From Ignatzschineria ureiclastica (lineage in GTDB: Bacteria > Pseudomonadota > Gammaproteobacteria > Cardiobacteriales > Wohlfahrtiimonadaceae): a stretch of 64,000 bases of DNA. Positions within the stretch are counted from its first letter, which is position 1. Every line of letters starts with the position of its first letter. The stretch covers positions 250,501 through 314,500 of the forward strand of contig NZ_QEWQ01000003.1 of NCBI RefSeq assembly GCF_003121845.1, read 5' to 3'. This document shows, piece after piece, positions 19,922 through 27,984 of this stretch. The notes below the pieces were generated by a model that saw nothing but the letters and a program-made list of their open reading frames with translations, was not told the origin of the DNA and ran no database searches. Position numbers and translations under genes: made by a program.

Positions 19922-20950
19922 ATGGCAAAACACATTGGAATATTAACTGCCGGCGGCGATTGCCAAGGTCTTAATGCGGCACTCCGGGGGATTACCCTCT
20001 CTGCGTTGAAAGAAGGATGGAAAGTCACCGGTATTCATGATGGTTTTGTGGGTCTTGCCGAAAAATCTCATAGCGAATTAACATTCAAAGATGTCTATGA
20101 TATTGCAGGAATCGGCGGCACTATTCTCGGAACAGGACGAGGAGGTGGTCGAGCACGTAATACTGAAGAGGCGGTTCAAGCTTGTGTTGAGAGCTTTCAT
20201 GAAATAGGGTTAGATGCTCTCATTTGCCTAGGTGGCGATGGTACACAGCGTTTTGCTTCTTATCTGCATGAGGCAGGAGTCCCTGTCGTTACGCTGCCTA
20301 AAACAATCGATAATGATATCGCCCATACCGATGTCACCTTTGGTTACGATACAGCAGTACACGTTTCTGCAATGGCCTTAGATCGCCTCCGTACTACTGC
20401 AGATTCCCATCATCGTTTGATGATTTTAGAAGTCATGGGCCGAGATGCCGGTTGGTTAGCTGCCGGTGCCGCACTAGCTGGGTCTGCCGATATCTGTTTA
20501 ATTCCTGAAATCCCCTACTCGCTTGAAGCGATTGTTTCTTATATCAGAGAAAATATTCGTAATCGTCGTTCAGCACTGTTAGTGGTTGCGGAAGGCGCCA
20601 TTTCACAAGAGAATTATCGGTTAGGTTTAACCCCGAAAAAACATGTAGAAGCGATTAAACTCGTTGATAGTATTCCTGAATTAACTGGCATGCAATCTCG
20701 TCTGACAACCTTAGGCTACGTCAGTCGAGGAGGATCCCCTACGGCAACTGACCGTATCTTTGCAACCCAATGTGGTACTAAAGCAATTGAGTTCGTCAAA
20801 GAAGGACGCTTCGGTGTCATGGTCGCAGAGCAAGGTCGTGTTCTTGTGCCGGTTCCCATTGAAGAGGTTGCCGGTAATCCTCGTCTGCTACCCGTTGATC
20901 ATCCATTAATTGAGACAATGAAAGCCACTAATATCTGCATGGGCATCTAA
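19922..20950 (+). CDS. 6-phosphofructokinase, group III-like
   Basis: Phosphorylates fructose 6-phosphate in glycolysis. Visible are the nucleotide loop TAGGDCQGLNAALRG, the substrate/Mg site GGDGTQRFA, catalytic PKTIDNDIAHTD, and MGRDAGWLAA. GGDGT has Gly where PPi-dependent enzymes have Asp, while PKTIDND has Lys where E. coli PfkA has Gly. This Gly/Lys combination occurs in group III ATP-dependent enzymes such as those of actinomycetes. So ATP use is likely, but PPi or mixed use is not excluded. 342 residues; strong AAGGAGAG ribosome site. Confidence 0.88.
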   Translation: MAKHIGILTAGGDCQGLNAALRGITLSALKEGWKVTGIHDGFVGLAEKSHSELTFKDVYDIAGIGGTILGTGRGGGRARNTEEAVQACVESFHEIGLDALICLGGDGTQRFASYLHEAGVPVVTLPKTIDNDIAHTDVTFGYDTAVHVSAMALDRLRTTADSHHRLMILEVMGRDAGWLAAGAALAGSADICLIPEIPYSLEAIVSYIRENIRNRRSALLVVAEGAISQENYRLGLTPKKHVEAIKLVDSIPELTGMQSRLTTLGYVSRGGSPTATDRIFATQCGTKAIEFVKEGRFGVMVAEQGRVLVPVPIEEVAGNPRLLPVDHPLIETMKATNICMGI

Positions 20951-21106
20951 ATCAAATTAGGGGTTCCCTATTAATTTATCTCTATTGATTTAGGTCTATT
21001 GATCAAAGAAACTCATAGGGAAAAACTAGGATGTTATGGGAAAAACTGATACCATCCTATTCTTGTTTATTTGAAATGTATCAGAAGGTAATTAAGAGAG
21101 AGTATT

Positions 21107-21496
21107 ATGAAGAAAATTATTAATACCGATCATGCGCCTGCAGCGGTAGGCCCTTATTCACAAGGTAATGCATTAGGTAACCTTGTCTTCACATCCGGCC
21201 AATTACCATTAAATCCTGAAACGATGAAGTTTCCTGAAGGTGGCATTAAAGAGCAAGCAGCTCAAGCACTCGAGAATCTCAAAGCAATTCTACAGGCTGC
21301 CGATGCAGATCTTTCAACTGTTTTAAAAGTCACTTGTTATCTTGATGATATCAATGATTTTGCTGATTTTAATGAAGTTTATACCGACTTTTTCGGGACA
21401 GAAAATGCACCTGCGCGCTCTTGCTTTGAAGTAGGGGCATTGCCAATGGGTGCTCTCGTTGAAATCGAAGCAATTGCTTACCGTAAAGAAGACTAA
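21107..21496 (+). CDS. ridA: RidA family enamine/imine deaminase
   Basis: Hydrolyses reactive 2-aminoacrylate-type enamines released by PLP enzymes such as threonine/serine dehydratases. 129 residues, the family length. The start GPYSQGNALGNLVFTSGQLP and the Arg-containing active-site segment NAPARSCFEVGALPMGA (Arg contacts the carboxylate) are intact, as is the C-terminal VEIEAIAYR. GAGAG ribosome site. Followed by two hairpins. Confidence 0.95.
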   Translation: MKKIINTDHAPAAVGPYSQGNALGNLVFTSGQLPLNPETMKFPEGGIKEQAAQALENLKAILQAADADLSTVLKVTCYLDDINDFADFNEVYTDFFGTENAPARSCFEVGALPMGALVEIEAIAYRKED

Positions 21497-21524
21497 TCTT
21501 CTCTAGATTAAGCAAACTCTAAAA

Positions 21525-21566
21525 GATGAGATTAATATTGTAACCATTACTACTATTAATCTCATC
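21525..21566. repeat. 13-bp perfect inverted repeat after ridA
   Basis: GATGAGATTAATA and TATTAATCTCATC flank a 16-base spacer. There is no T-run on either side, so it is not an obvious terminator. Confidence 0.6.
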
Positions 21567-21591
21567 ACATCAAAATATTTTGCAAATAATT

Positions 21592-21641
21592 AAAGCTGGT
21601 TTGAAGCTAGGAGAATCCTGTATCAAACCAGCTTTTTAATT
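21592..21641 (+). terminator. terminator after ridA
   Basis: AAAGCTGGTTTGA pairs perfectly with TCAAACCAGCTTT around an 18-base loop, followed by TTAATT. The 3' arm's CCAGCTTTTTAATT is repeated once immediately downstream. Confidence 0.75.
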
Positions 21642-21675
21642 AACCAGCTTTTTAATTTATTTTTGATGGGCTTTT

Positions 21676-21849
21676 TATAGTGAATTTGGTTTAAGAAAAA
21701 TGGTTTTTCAACAGCTATTGTGGAGCTTTAAAAGAACATAAAGCCGCCCTAAACAGCAGTTGCAAGATGCCGGATAGAACAGTTTTCTTACTTCTTGCAA
21801 CTGATTCACCGGCATTTGAATCAACTTATTTTAAACTGATATTACTATA
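21676..21849 (-). repeat. dispersed MITE-like element, copy E (full length, 174 bp)
   Basis: Reverse orientation relative to copies A-D. One end is TATAGTGAATTTGGTTTAAG; the other reads inward as TTATATAGTAATATCAG on the minus strand. Internal inverted words TTGCAAG/CTTGCAA and TGCCGG/CCGGCA suggest a foldable centre. It ends 36 bases before the TetR gene's stop. Confidence 0.88.
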
Positions 21850-21885
21850 TAAGTCTCTATAGATCTTTATAGGCTTTGCCGATAT

Positions 21886-22467
21886 TTAAATTGCTAGCAA
21901 TTTATGAATACTTAAAGCCACTTCTTCCGTAAAGGCCTCCCAAGAAGCATGTTCCTCTTTAAAGAAGTGATATTGAATGAGAGGCTCTAATACTAAACCG
22001 GTATAGAGCGACACTAAACTCAATAGACTAATCGTCGAGGTAATCTCCCCCATCATAATGCCTTCCGATAAGACACTTTGCATCCAAAAGTGCGGTTTAA
22101 GATCATCCTCCACCGTTGGCCAAAATTTATATTGCGACAGTAATGCAAAGCGTACACTCTCCGGCTCAGCGGCATATAATTGATAGGTATAACGTTGCAT
22201 ATCTTGCAATCGTTCAATGGCGGTTCTCTCGCTATTTCCAGCGATTTTTTGAATCTCTGCAGTATACGTTCGGAGAATTAACCGGAAAAGATAGAGCGCC
22301 ATCTCCTCTTTACTCTTAAAATGTTTATAGAGGGCCGCCTCCGATGTTCCCGCCTCACGGGAAATATCTCGTACAGAAACTAGATCATATCCACGTTCTG
22401 CAAATAGCGTTAAACTTGCTTCTAAATATCGGGATTTGCTCCCCTCAGCACTAAAATTAAATTTCAT
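21886..22467 (-). CDS. TetR-family transcriptional regulator
   Basis: 193 residues: N-terminal TetR helix-turn-helix (LTLFAERGYDLVSVRDISRE, then AGTSEAALYKHFKSKEEM, residues ~15-58) and an all-helical ligand domain. It is read divergently from aas-lplT across 296 bases containing two similar palindromes. It therefore probably represses aas-lplT, and perhaps itself, in response to a fatty-acyl or lysophospholipid signal. The ligand is inference from the neighbours only. Confidence 0.9.
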   Translation of the reverse strand: MKFNFSAEGSKSRYLEASLTLFAERGYDLVSVRDISREAGTSEAALYKHFKSKEEMALYLFRLILRTYTAEIQKIAGNSERTAIERLQDMQRYTYQLYAAEPESVRFALLSQYKFWPTVEDDLKPHFWMQSVLSEGIMMGEITSTISLLSLVSLYTGLVLEPLIQYHFFKEEHASWEAFTEEVALSIHKLLAI

Positions 22468-22596
22468 AAAAATACTCCCGAAAAGCTCATCAATGTTAAC
22501 GACTATACAATTGTGTGATCAGATATAGATATAAACCATTTACGATATTCCTCCGCTTTCACATTATAAAAACAGAATAGTAAGGATATCAAAAAA

Positions 22597-22670
22597 GTTA
22601 ACAATTGATTACTTTTTTCTTGACTTATAATTTCACAAACATTAACCTACTGAAGTTAACTATTGTTTAC
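22597..22670. promoter_or_regulatory. paired palindromic operators and promoter in the TetR/aas intergenic region
   Basis: GTTAACAATTGATTAC (22597-22612) and GTTAACTATTGTTTAC (22655-22670) are near-identical, partly palindromic 16-mers 58 bases apart. A consensus -10 TATAAT is at 22626-22631, with TTGATT (22605-22610, inside the first palindrome) as a possible -35 at a short 15-base spacing. A second possible -35, TTGACT at 22620, lacks a good -10. The layout suits repression by the divergent TetR protein. Confidence 0.6.
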
Positions 22671-22763
22671 CTTAATGGAAGATACTTAATAAATAGTTGT
22701 TTCAATCATCCAATAAGATACTTAATAATATAGTCATATCATTCTCAATAGGAAAACTTCAAG

Positions 22764-25064
22764 ATGAAATGGTTACTTCGTGTATTTTTTACCTTTTTTT
22801 ACCGAATTAAAACAAATATTGCACCTGAAAGCCAGGACCAACAAGGTATTATCATCTGCAATCATCTTTCATTTTTAGATGGCATACTACTGGGACTTTT
22901 TCTACCTCAAACCCCCCTATTTGTCATTGATCGGTTAATTGCTGATCGATGGTATTTTAAATGGCCTCTAAAATTTGTACCGCACTTAACACTCGATCCA
23001 ACACACCCAATGTCGATCAAAACCTTAATACAGGTCGCAAAAGAAGGACGAAGTATCGTTATTTTTCCAGAAGGTCGGATTACACTCACCGGTAGTTTTA
23101 TGAAAATCTATGAAGGTGCGGCCTTTACAGCCTATAAGTCGGGGAAACCGCTTATTCCCGTCTATATAGAGGGCGCGGAAAAGAGCTATTTCAGTCGTCT
23201 TAAAGGCCTCGTAAAACAGCGTCTTTTCCCTCAAATTAAGATCACGATGCAAGCGCCGATTGAGATCACTATTCCATCGGCACTTAAAACTCATCAAATT
23301 CGGCACTATCTTGCCCAACTCACACAGGAAATTCTTATGAATACACGTCTTGATGTTTTCAATCCGACCTCTCTTTTTGCAAGTATTGTTCAAGCACGCG
23401 CCGATTTTGGTAAAGATAAGATCTGTATCGAAGATATTACCCGTAAACCTATGAGCTATCAAAAACTCATAGAATCCTCTTTAGCGCTCTCTCGTCTCTT
23501 CAAAAAAACGTCTCAAGAACAAGAAAGAATGGGAGTGCTATTACCTAATACGAATGCTGCAGCGATTACGATCTTGGGGCTCAATGCCATTAATCGTGTG
23601 TCAGCCCTCATTAACTATAGTGCCGGCATTGAGGGCGTTGATGCAGCCGTAACAGCCGCCGATCTCAAAACAATTATTACTTCAAAGAAATTTATTCAAG
23701 AAGCAAAGCTTCACGCCCTAGTCGCACATTTTCCCGATATTCAATGGATCTACCTAGAAGATCTAAAATCCTCACTCACTCTCAGAGATAAGCTTTGGGT
23801 TTGGTGGTGTCGCCGCCGGCCAATGAAGTATCTCCCAAAAGTCTCTGCCGATGACGAGGCGATTATTCTCTTTACTTCGGGTTCGGAAGGAAAGCCGAAA
23901 GGCGTTGTCCATACTAACCGTTCGCTTCTGACTAATGTCGAGCAACTTCGGACTGTTGCAGATTTTACGGCCAAAGATACTTTTATGGTTGTGCTCCCGC
24001 TATTTCACGCCTTTGGCTTAACAGCTGGCTTATTCACCTCGATTATTTCAGGTGCGAAAGCATTTCTCTACCCCTCACCGCTCCATTACCGCGTTATTCC
24101 TGAGATGATTTACGAGCTACAAGCCACTGTCTTCTTTGGGACTTCTACCTTTCTGCAAAATTATGCACGCTATGCTAAAGCCGCTGACCTCGCTTCCTTG
24201 CGTTACGTGGTTGCCGGCGCAGAAAAGCTTAATCAAACCGTTAAAGAGAGTTGGCAAGAGAAATTTGGGATTCGCATTTTAGAAGGCTATGGCGCAACAG
24301 AATGCGCACCGGTCATTACCATTAATGTCCCGAATGATTATAAAGAGAATACCATCGGCAAGATCTTGCCGGGAATTGAAGCAAAATTAGAAACGGTTGA
24401 AGGTATTGACGAAGGGGGCAAACTACTCGTCAAAGGCAATAATGTGATGAAAGGCTATCTACATTACCAAGCGCCTGGCGTTGTATCTAATGAGAGCCTA
24501 GCACAAAATGGGGGTTGGTATGATACCGGTGATATTGTCAAAATCGATGATGAGGGCTTTCTGACGGTGATTGGCCGCGCTAAACGCTTTGCTAAAATTG
24601 CCGGGGAAATGGTCTCTCTTGAAACTGCCGAACGTATTTTCCGCGAAGCCTATCCTGATTATCAACACGCCGCTGTGACGCGCGAAGATCAGAGTAAGGG
24701 GGAAGCCATTGTAATCTATACGACAGCGCCAATGGATACGGATCGCAAAGCGCTTGTTCAAACTGCAAAAGAGTTAGGTTTACCTGAATTAGCCATTAGT
24801 CGTGATATTCGTTTTATCCAAGAACTTCCAAGATTAGGTTCCGGAAAAGTAAGCTACCAAGCACTCCAAGCCCTTATTACTACCGATGCCGTCATAGTCG
24901 ATGAAATTGAGAAGCAGATTGCCGAAGATAGTATGCAACATTTGATAGAAGCGGCGAAGAGAGAGAGCCGATCCTCTAAAAAAGAGAAAAAATCACAATC
25001 GGCTACGATCTCCCCAAAAACAACTCGAGCAAATTCTCAAGCAAAATCTCAAACAGACAACTAA
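22764..25064 (+). CDS. aas: bifunctional lysophospholipid acyltransferase / acyl-ACP synthetase
   Basis: Re-acylates lysophospholipids, mainly 2-acyl-glycerophosphoethanolamine, at the inner membrane. The N-domain (~1-195) is a PlsC acyltransferase with NHLSFLDG (H-x4-D) and FPEGRIT. The rest is an AMP-forming ligase with ILFTSGSEGKPKGVVHTNRS, EGYGATECAPVI, YDTGDI and the C-terminal lysine region PRLGSGKVSYQAL. A Lys/Ser-rich tail (~725-766) follows. 766 residues, slightly longer than E. coli Aas (719). Forms an operon with lplT 24 bases downstream. Confidence 0.93.
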   Translation: MKWLLRVFFTFFYRIKTNIAPESQDQQGIIICNHLSFLDGILLGLFLPQTPLFVIDRLIADRWYFKWPLKFVPHLTLDPTHPMSIKTLIQVAKEGRSIVIFPEGRITLTGSFMKIYEGAAFTAYKSGKPLIPVYIEGAEKSYFSRLKGLVKQRLFPQIKITMQAPIEITIPSALKTHQIRHYLAQLTQEILMNTRLDVFNPTSLFASIVQARADFGKDKICIEDITRKPMSYQKLIESSLALSRLFKKTSQEQERMGVLLPNTNAAAITILGLNAINRVSALINYSAGIEGVDAAVTAADLKTIITSKKFIQEAKLHALVAHFPDIQWIYLEDLKSSLTLRDKLWVWWCRRRPMKYLPKVSADDEAIILFTSGSEGKPKGVVHTNRSLLTNVEQLRTVADFTAKDTFMVVLPLFHAFGLTAGLFTSIISGAKAFLYPSPLHYRVIPEMIYELQATVFFGTSTFLQNYARYAKAADLASLRYVVAGAEKLNQTVKESWQEKFGIRILEGYGATECAPVITINVPNDYKENTIGKILPGIEAKLETVEGIDEGGKLLVKGNNVMKGYLHYQAPGVVSNESLAQNGGWYDTGDIVKIDDEGFLTVIGRAKRFAKIAGEMVSLETAERIFREAYPDYQHAAVTREDQSKGEAIVIYTTAPMDTDRKALVQTAKELGLPELAISRDIRFIQELPRLGSGKVSYQALQALITTDAVIVDEIEKQIAEDSMQHLIEAAKRESRSSKKEKKSQSATISPKTTRANSQAKSQTDN

Positions 25065-25088
25065 CAGTGCGTTTAAGGAAAAACAGCT

Positions 25089-26315
25089 ATGAATCACGTT
25101 GATCTTCATCCCCCCTCGGCAAAGGAGAAACTCTTTAATCGAGGTATGATCACCATTCTCAATGCCCAGTTTTTCTCGGCATTTGCGGATAATGCGCTCT
25201 TCTTTGCGCTCCTAGAGATTCTGCAACAAGGATTATATGGCAAAGAGAGTACCTATATTTTACAAGGCACCTTTGCCCTCTTCTATATTCTCCTAGCACC
25301 CATTGTCGGCTATATCGCCGATCATATTGCCAAATCTCAGGTCTTAATGGTAGGCAATGGCATTAAGCTGCTCGGCGTTCTCCTGCTCTTTCTAGAGATT
25401 AATCCCTTTATCTGTTATGCCATTGTGGGATTCGGCGCTGCTGTCTATTCGCCGGCAAAATTTGGGGTGTTGAGTGAATTTGTTAGCGAAAAACTCCTGA
25501 TTAAAGCCAATGGTCTAATCGAAGCTTCCACCATTATCGCGATTCTCTCCGGTGCCGCTTTAGGCGGATTATTAGCGGAACAGAATCTCTACTATGCTGT
25601 TGCTTTAACCATTGTGACCTACATTATGGCGGCGATCTTCAATTACTATATGCCCAAAATCGCGCCCCAAATGGGCCCATCATTAAAACCACAACTGATC
25701 TTCCAGCAATTTATGCTCGCTTTTCTTCGTCTATTTCGAGATCAAAAAGCACGATTTGCCATTATCGGCACAAGTCTCTTTTGGGCCGGCGTTGCAACCC
25801 TTAAATTACTGCTCAATGATTGGGTGCGGGATGTGCTTGGCGAGGGGACAGAAATGGTCTCACAAATGAGTGTGGTGGTCGGATTAGGTGTTATTATTGG
25901 TGCAGCATTTGCCGCCCTTGTCATTAAACCTGAGAGAACGCGCATTAGCCTTTGGGCCGGAATTGGAATGAGCTTAACCATTGTACTCTTTGTACTACAA
26001 AATAATCCCTACCTCACCTATATCACTCTGCTATTAATAGGCGCTTTTGGCGGCTGCTTTATGATTCCCCTCAACGCCCTACTTCAAACCCGAGGGGGAT
26101 TATTTCAAAGTGTTGGTAGTGCCATTGCCATTCAGAATTTGATTGAGAATATCTTTATGCTCAGCTCCATCGCTATCTTTGGGCTTCTTACTAGCTTCGG
26201 ATTCTTCTCCGTATTGACCTTAATGATTATTTTCGGTGGACTCTTTTTAGCGGCCATTATCGCACTCTTCTATGAAGCCTATTGCCATCAGATTTTTGCC
26301 CAAGAGGCCATCTAA
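25089..26315 (+). CDS. lplT: lysophospholipid transporter LplT
   Basis: Major-facilitator protein with about 12 helices that flips lysophospholipids into the cell for re-acylation by Aas. It resembles E. coli LplT throughout: AQFFSAFADNALFFALLEI near the N-terminus, YSPAKFGVLSEF, LIKANGLIEASTIIAILSGA, FMIPLNALLQ, and the IQNLIENIFML helix. 408 residues. In E. coli lplT precedes aas; here the order is reversed. A terminator follows. Confidence 0.93.
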   Translation: MNHVDLHPPSAKEKLFNRGMITILNAQFFSAFADNALFFALLEILQQGLYGKESTYILQGTFALFYILLAPIVGYIADHIAKSQVLMVGNGIKLLGVLLLFLEINPFICYAIVGFGAAVYSPAKFGVLSEFVSEKLLIKANGLIEASTIIAILSGAALGGLLAEQNLYYAVALTIVTYIMAAIFNYYMPKIAPQMGPSLKPQLIFQQFMLAFLRLFRDQKARFAIIGTSLFWAGVATLKLLLNDWVRDVLGEGTEMVSQMSVVVGLGVIIGAAFAALVIKPERTRISLWAGIGMSLTIVLFVLQNNPYLTYITLLLIGAFGGCFMIPLNALLQTRGGLFQSVGSAIAIQNLIENIFMLSSIAIFGLLTSFGFFSVLTLMIIFGGLFLAAIIALFYEAYCHQIFAQEAI

Positions 26316-26370
26316 AAAAGAGAGGCGTTGAACAACAAGCCAATACTGTCTACTTTTTAGCCAAAAAACA

Positions 26371-26395
26371 AAACCCTGCTCTTCTCAGGGTTTTT
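26371..26395 (+). terminator. terminator after lplT
   Basis: AAACCCTG pairs with CAGGGTTT around CTCTTCT, followed by TTC; 55 bases past the lplT stop. Confidence 0.8.
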
Positions 26396-26431
26396 CTATG
26401 CTTTGCAAGTTTTGCCAATTTTACACAACCG

Positions 26432-26486
26432 TTATCCCGAAAGTTATCCACAGAAATTGGGGATTAATCCCCACAACTTGGGATAA
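26432..26486. other. nested palindromes with a consensus DnaA box
   Basis: Arms TTATCCCGAAAGTT (26432-26445) and AACTTGGGATAA (26475-26486) are imperfectly inverted. Between them lie a perfect DnaA box TTATCCACA (26444-26452) and the perfect 14-bp palindrome GGGGATTAATCCCC (26459-26472). It lies between the convergent genes lplT and pepT, past the lplT terminator. Function unknown; one DnaA box alone does not make an origin. Confidence 0.5.
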
Positions 26487-26556
26487 TGATTATTGGTTAA
26501 TTCCTCACGCTTCATCAGCCAATCATTCAATACTTGGTTCAATACTTAAACAACAA

Positions 26557-27801
26557 CTAAACCGCCTTTGGATAAGTAGCGACCATTGCACAGAGTCTTT
26601 CCGTCACTTGATAGCTCTTTTCAAAAGCGCTAATCGGCAGAAACTCAAAACGTGAATGGAAGTTCAATGCGCCGGTAAAATAGTTAGGCGTAAAGATCCC
26701 CCGTTTTGAGAGCGCAGAACCATCCGTTCCACCCCGCATCGGGATCACATTTTTAGGAATATCTAAGGCATCAAAAGTAGCAAATAAGGCATCTAGTGCT
26801 GTCTGATCAGTACCCATTGAATCTTGAATATTGCTATAGACATCGGTGATTTCACACACAATATTCGCGCGAGGATGACGCGCTTGAATCATCGCTACTG
26901 CCGACTCAATATACGCTTTACGTGCAGCATAACTTGTTTTATCAAAATCACGAATATTGATACGTAATACGGCTTCATTCGCATTACCATTTAAGGAAGT
27001 CAACCAAAAATATCCCTCCCGCCCCTCAGTGTGCTCCGGTGTATCTAAAGGATCAAAACAGCCCATTAGATCTTGTGCGACTCGAAGCGGATTGACTAAC
27101 ACATTTTTAGCAGACATAGGATGTGCTGTCACTCCGGTAATAGTAATTGCCACCGATCCGGCATTAAAGGTTTCATATACAATCTCCCCCTCTTCACAGC
27201 AGTCGATCGTATACGCAAAATCCACCTTAAATCGATCTAAATCCATCACTTTTGCCCCCCGCAGACCAATCTCTTCATCAGGAACAAAAGCCACATAGAG
27301 ATCCCCCATCGGCGCACACTCTCCTTGTGATAAGCGCGATAATAGCTCCATCACAACCGTTACCGCCGCTTTATTATCAGCGCCCAATACACTTGTGCCG
27401 TCACTGAAGATAATCTCTTCACCAATATAACGCTCTGCTTCAGGATGTTCTTCCCGCTTAAACCAGATATTCTCTTGTCTATTTAAACAGAGATCTTCAC
27501 CGTTATAATGTAACCGCTGAGGATGAATATCTGGCGACAATCCCACATCAACCGTATCCACGTGGGTAATAAACCCCATTGTCGGAACATTCTCAAGCTC
27601 CCCTTTACGAAATGCGGTCAAAACACCGTGCTCATCAATATGAATATCCGCAAGTCCATACTGCTCTAATTCTGTTGCTAATGCATTCACCATATTCCAC
27701 TGACTTTCAGTAGAGGGAATGGTGGGCGATGAGGCACAGCTTTGGCTCTCAATGGCTAGATAACGGAAAAATCGCGTGGTTAACGCTTCACCTAATGACA
27801 T
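26557..27801 (-). CDS. pepT: peptidase T (tripeptidase)
   Basis: Zinc aminopeptidase of the M20 family that removes the N-terminal residue of tripeptides. Metal and catalytic residues are visible in ITHVDTVDVG, VLGADNKAAV, PDEEIG, IDCCEEGE and the late His in LNFHSRFEF. I chose the ATG whose complement ends at 27801 because AGAGG precedes it and the protein then begins like E. coli PepT; upstream in-frame starts add 19 unlikely residues. 414 residues. It lies downstream of, and is read with, the AbgT-type transporter gene. Confidence 0.93.
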   Translation of the reverse strand: MSLGEALTTRFFRYLAIESQSCASSPTIPSTESQWNMVNALATELEQYGLADIHIDEHGVLTAFRKGELENVPTMGFITHVDTVDVGLSPDIHPQRLHYNGEDLCLNRQENIWFKREEHPEAERYIGEEIIFSDGTSVLGADNKAAVTVVMELLSRLSQGECAPMGDLYVAFVPDEEIGLRGAKVMDLDRFKVDFAYTIDCCEEGEIVYETFNAGSVAITITGVTAHPMSAKNVLVNPLRVAQDLMGCFDPLDTPEHTEGREGYFWLTSLNGNANEAVLRINIRDFDKTSYAARKAYIESAVAMIQARHPRANIVCEITDVYSNIQDSMGTDQTALDALFATFDALDIPKNVIPMRGGTDGSALSKRGIFTPNYFTGALNFHSRFEFLPISAFEKSYQVTERLCAMVATYPKAV

Positions 27802-27984
27802 TATAAATTCCTCTTGTTGATCCATTATCTGCCGAGTATTAACAATGTTACTCGGCAATAATGATCTCTTGTTTTCAAAGTATTACTAATTAATTCTCTC
27901 TTTCATTTGCCATCTATTGATACTCTCAATAGATCGCTCATCACTTACATATTCAGCCGATGACGATGATGATGAGGATGATAA

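Noticed and set aside
26432-26486. Possible replication origin at the DnaA box
   Set aside because: Only one perfect box, no AT-rich unwinding region or box cluster, and no dnaA/dnaN nearby.
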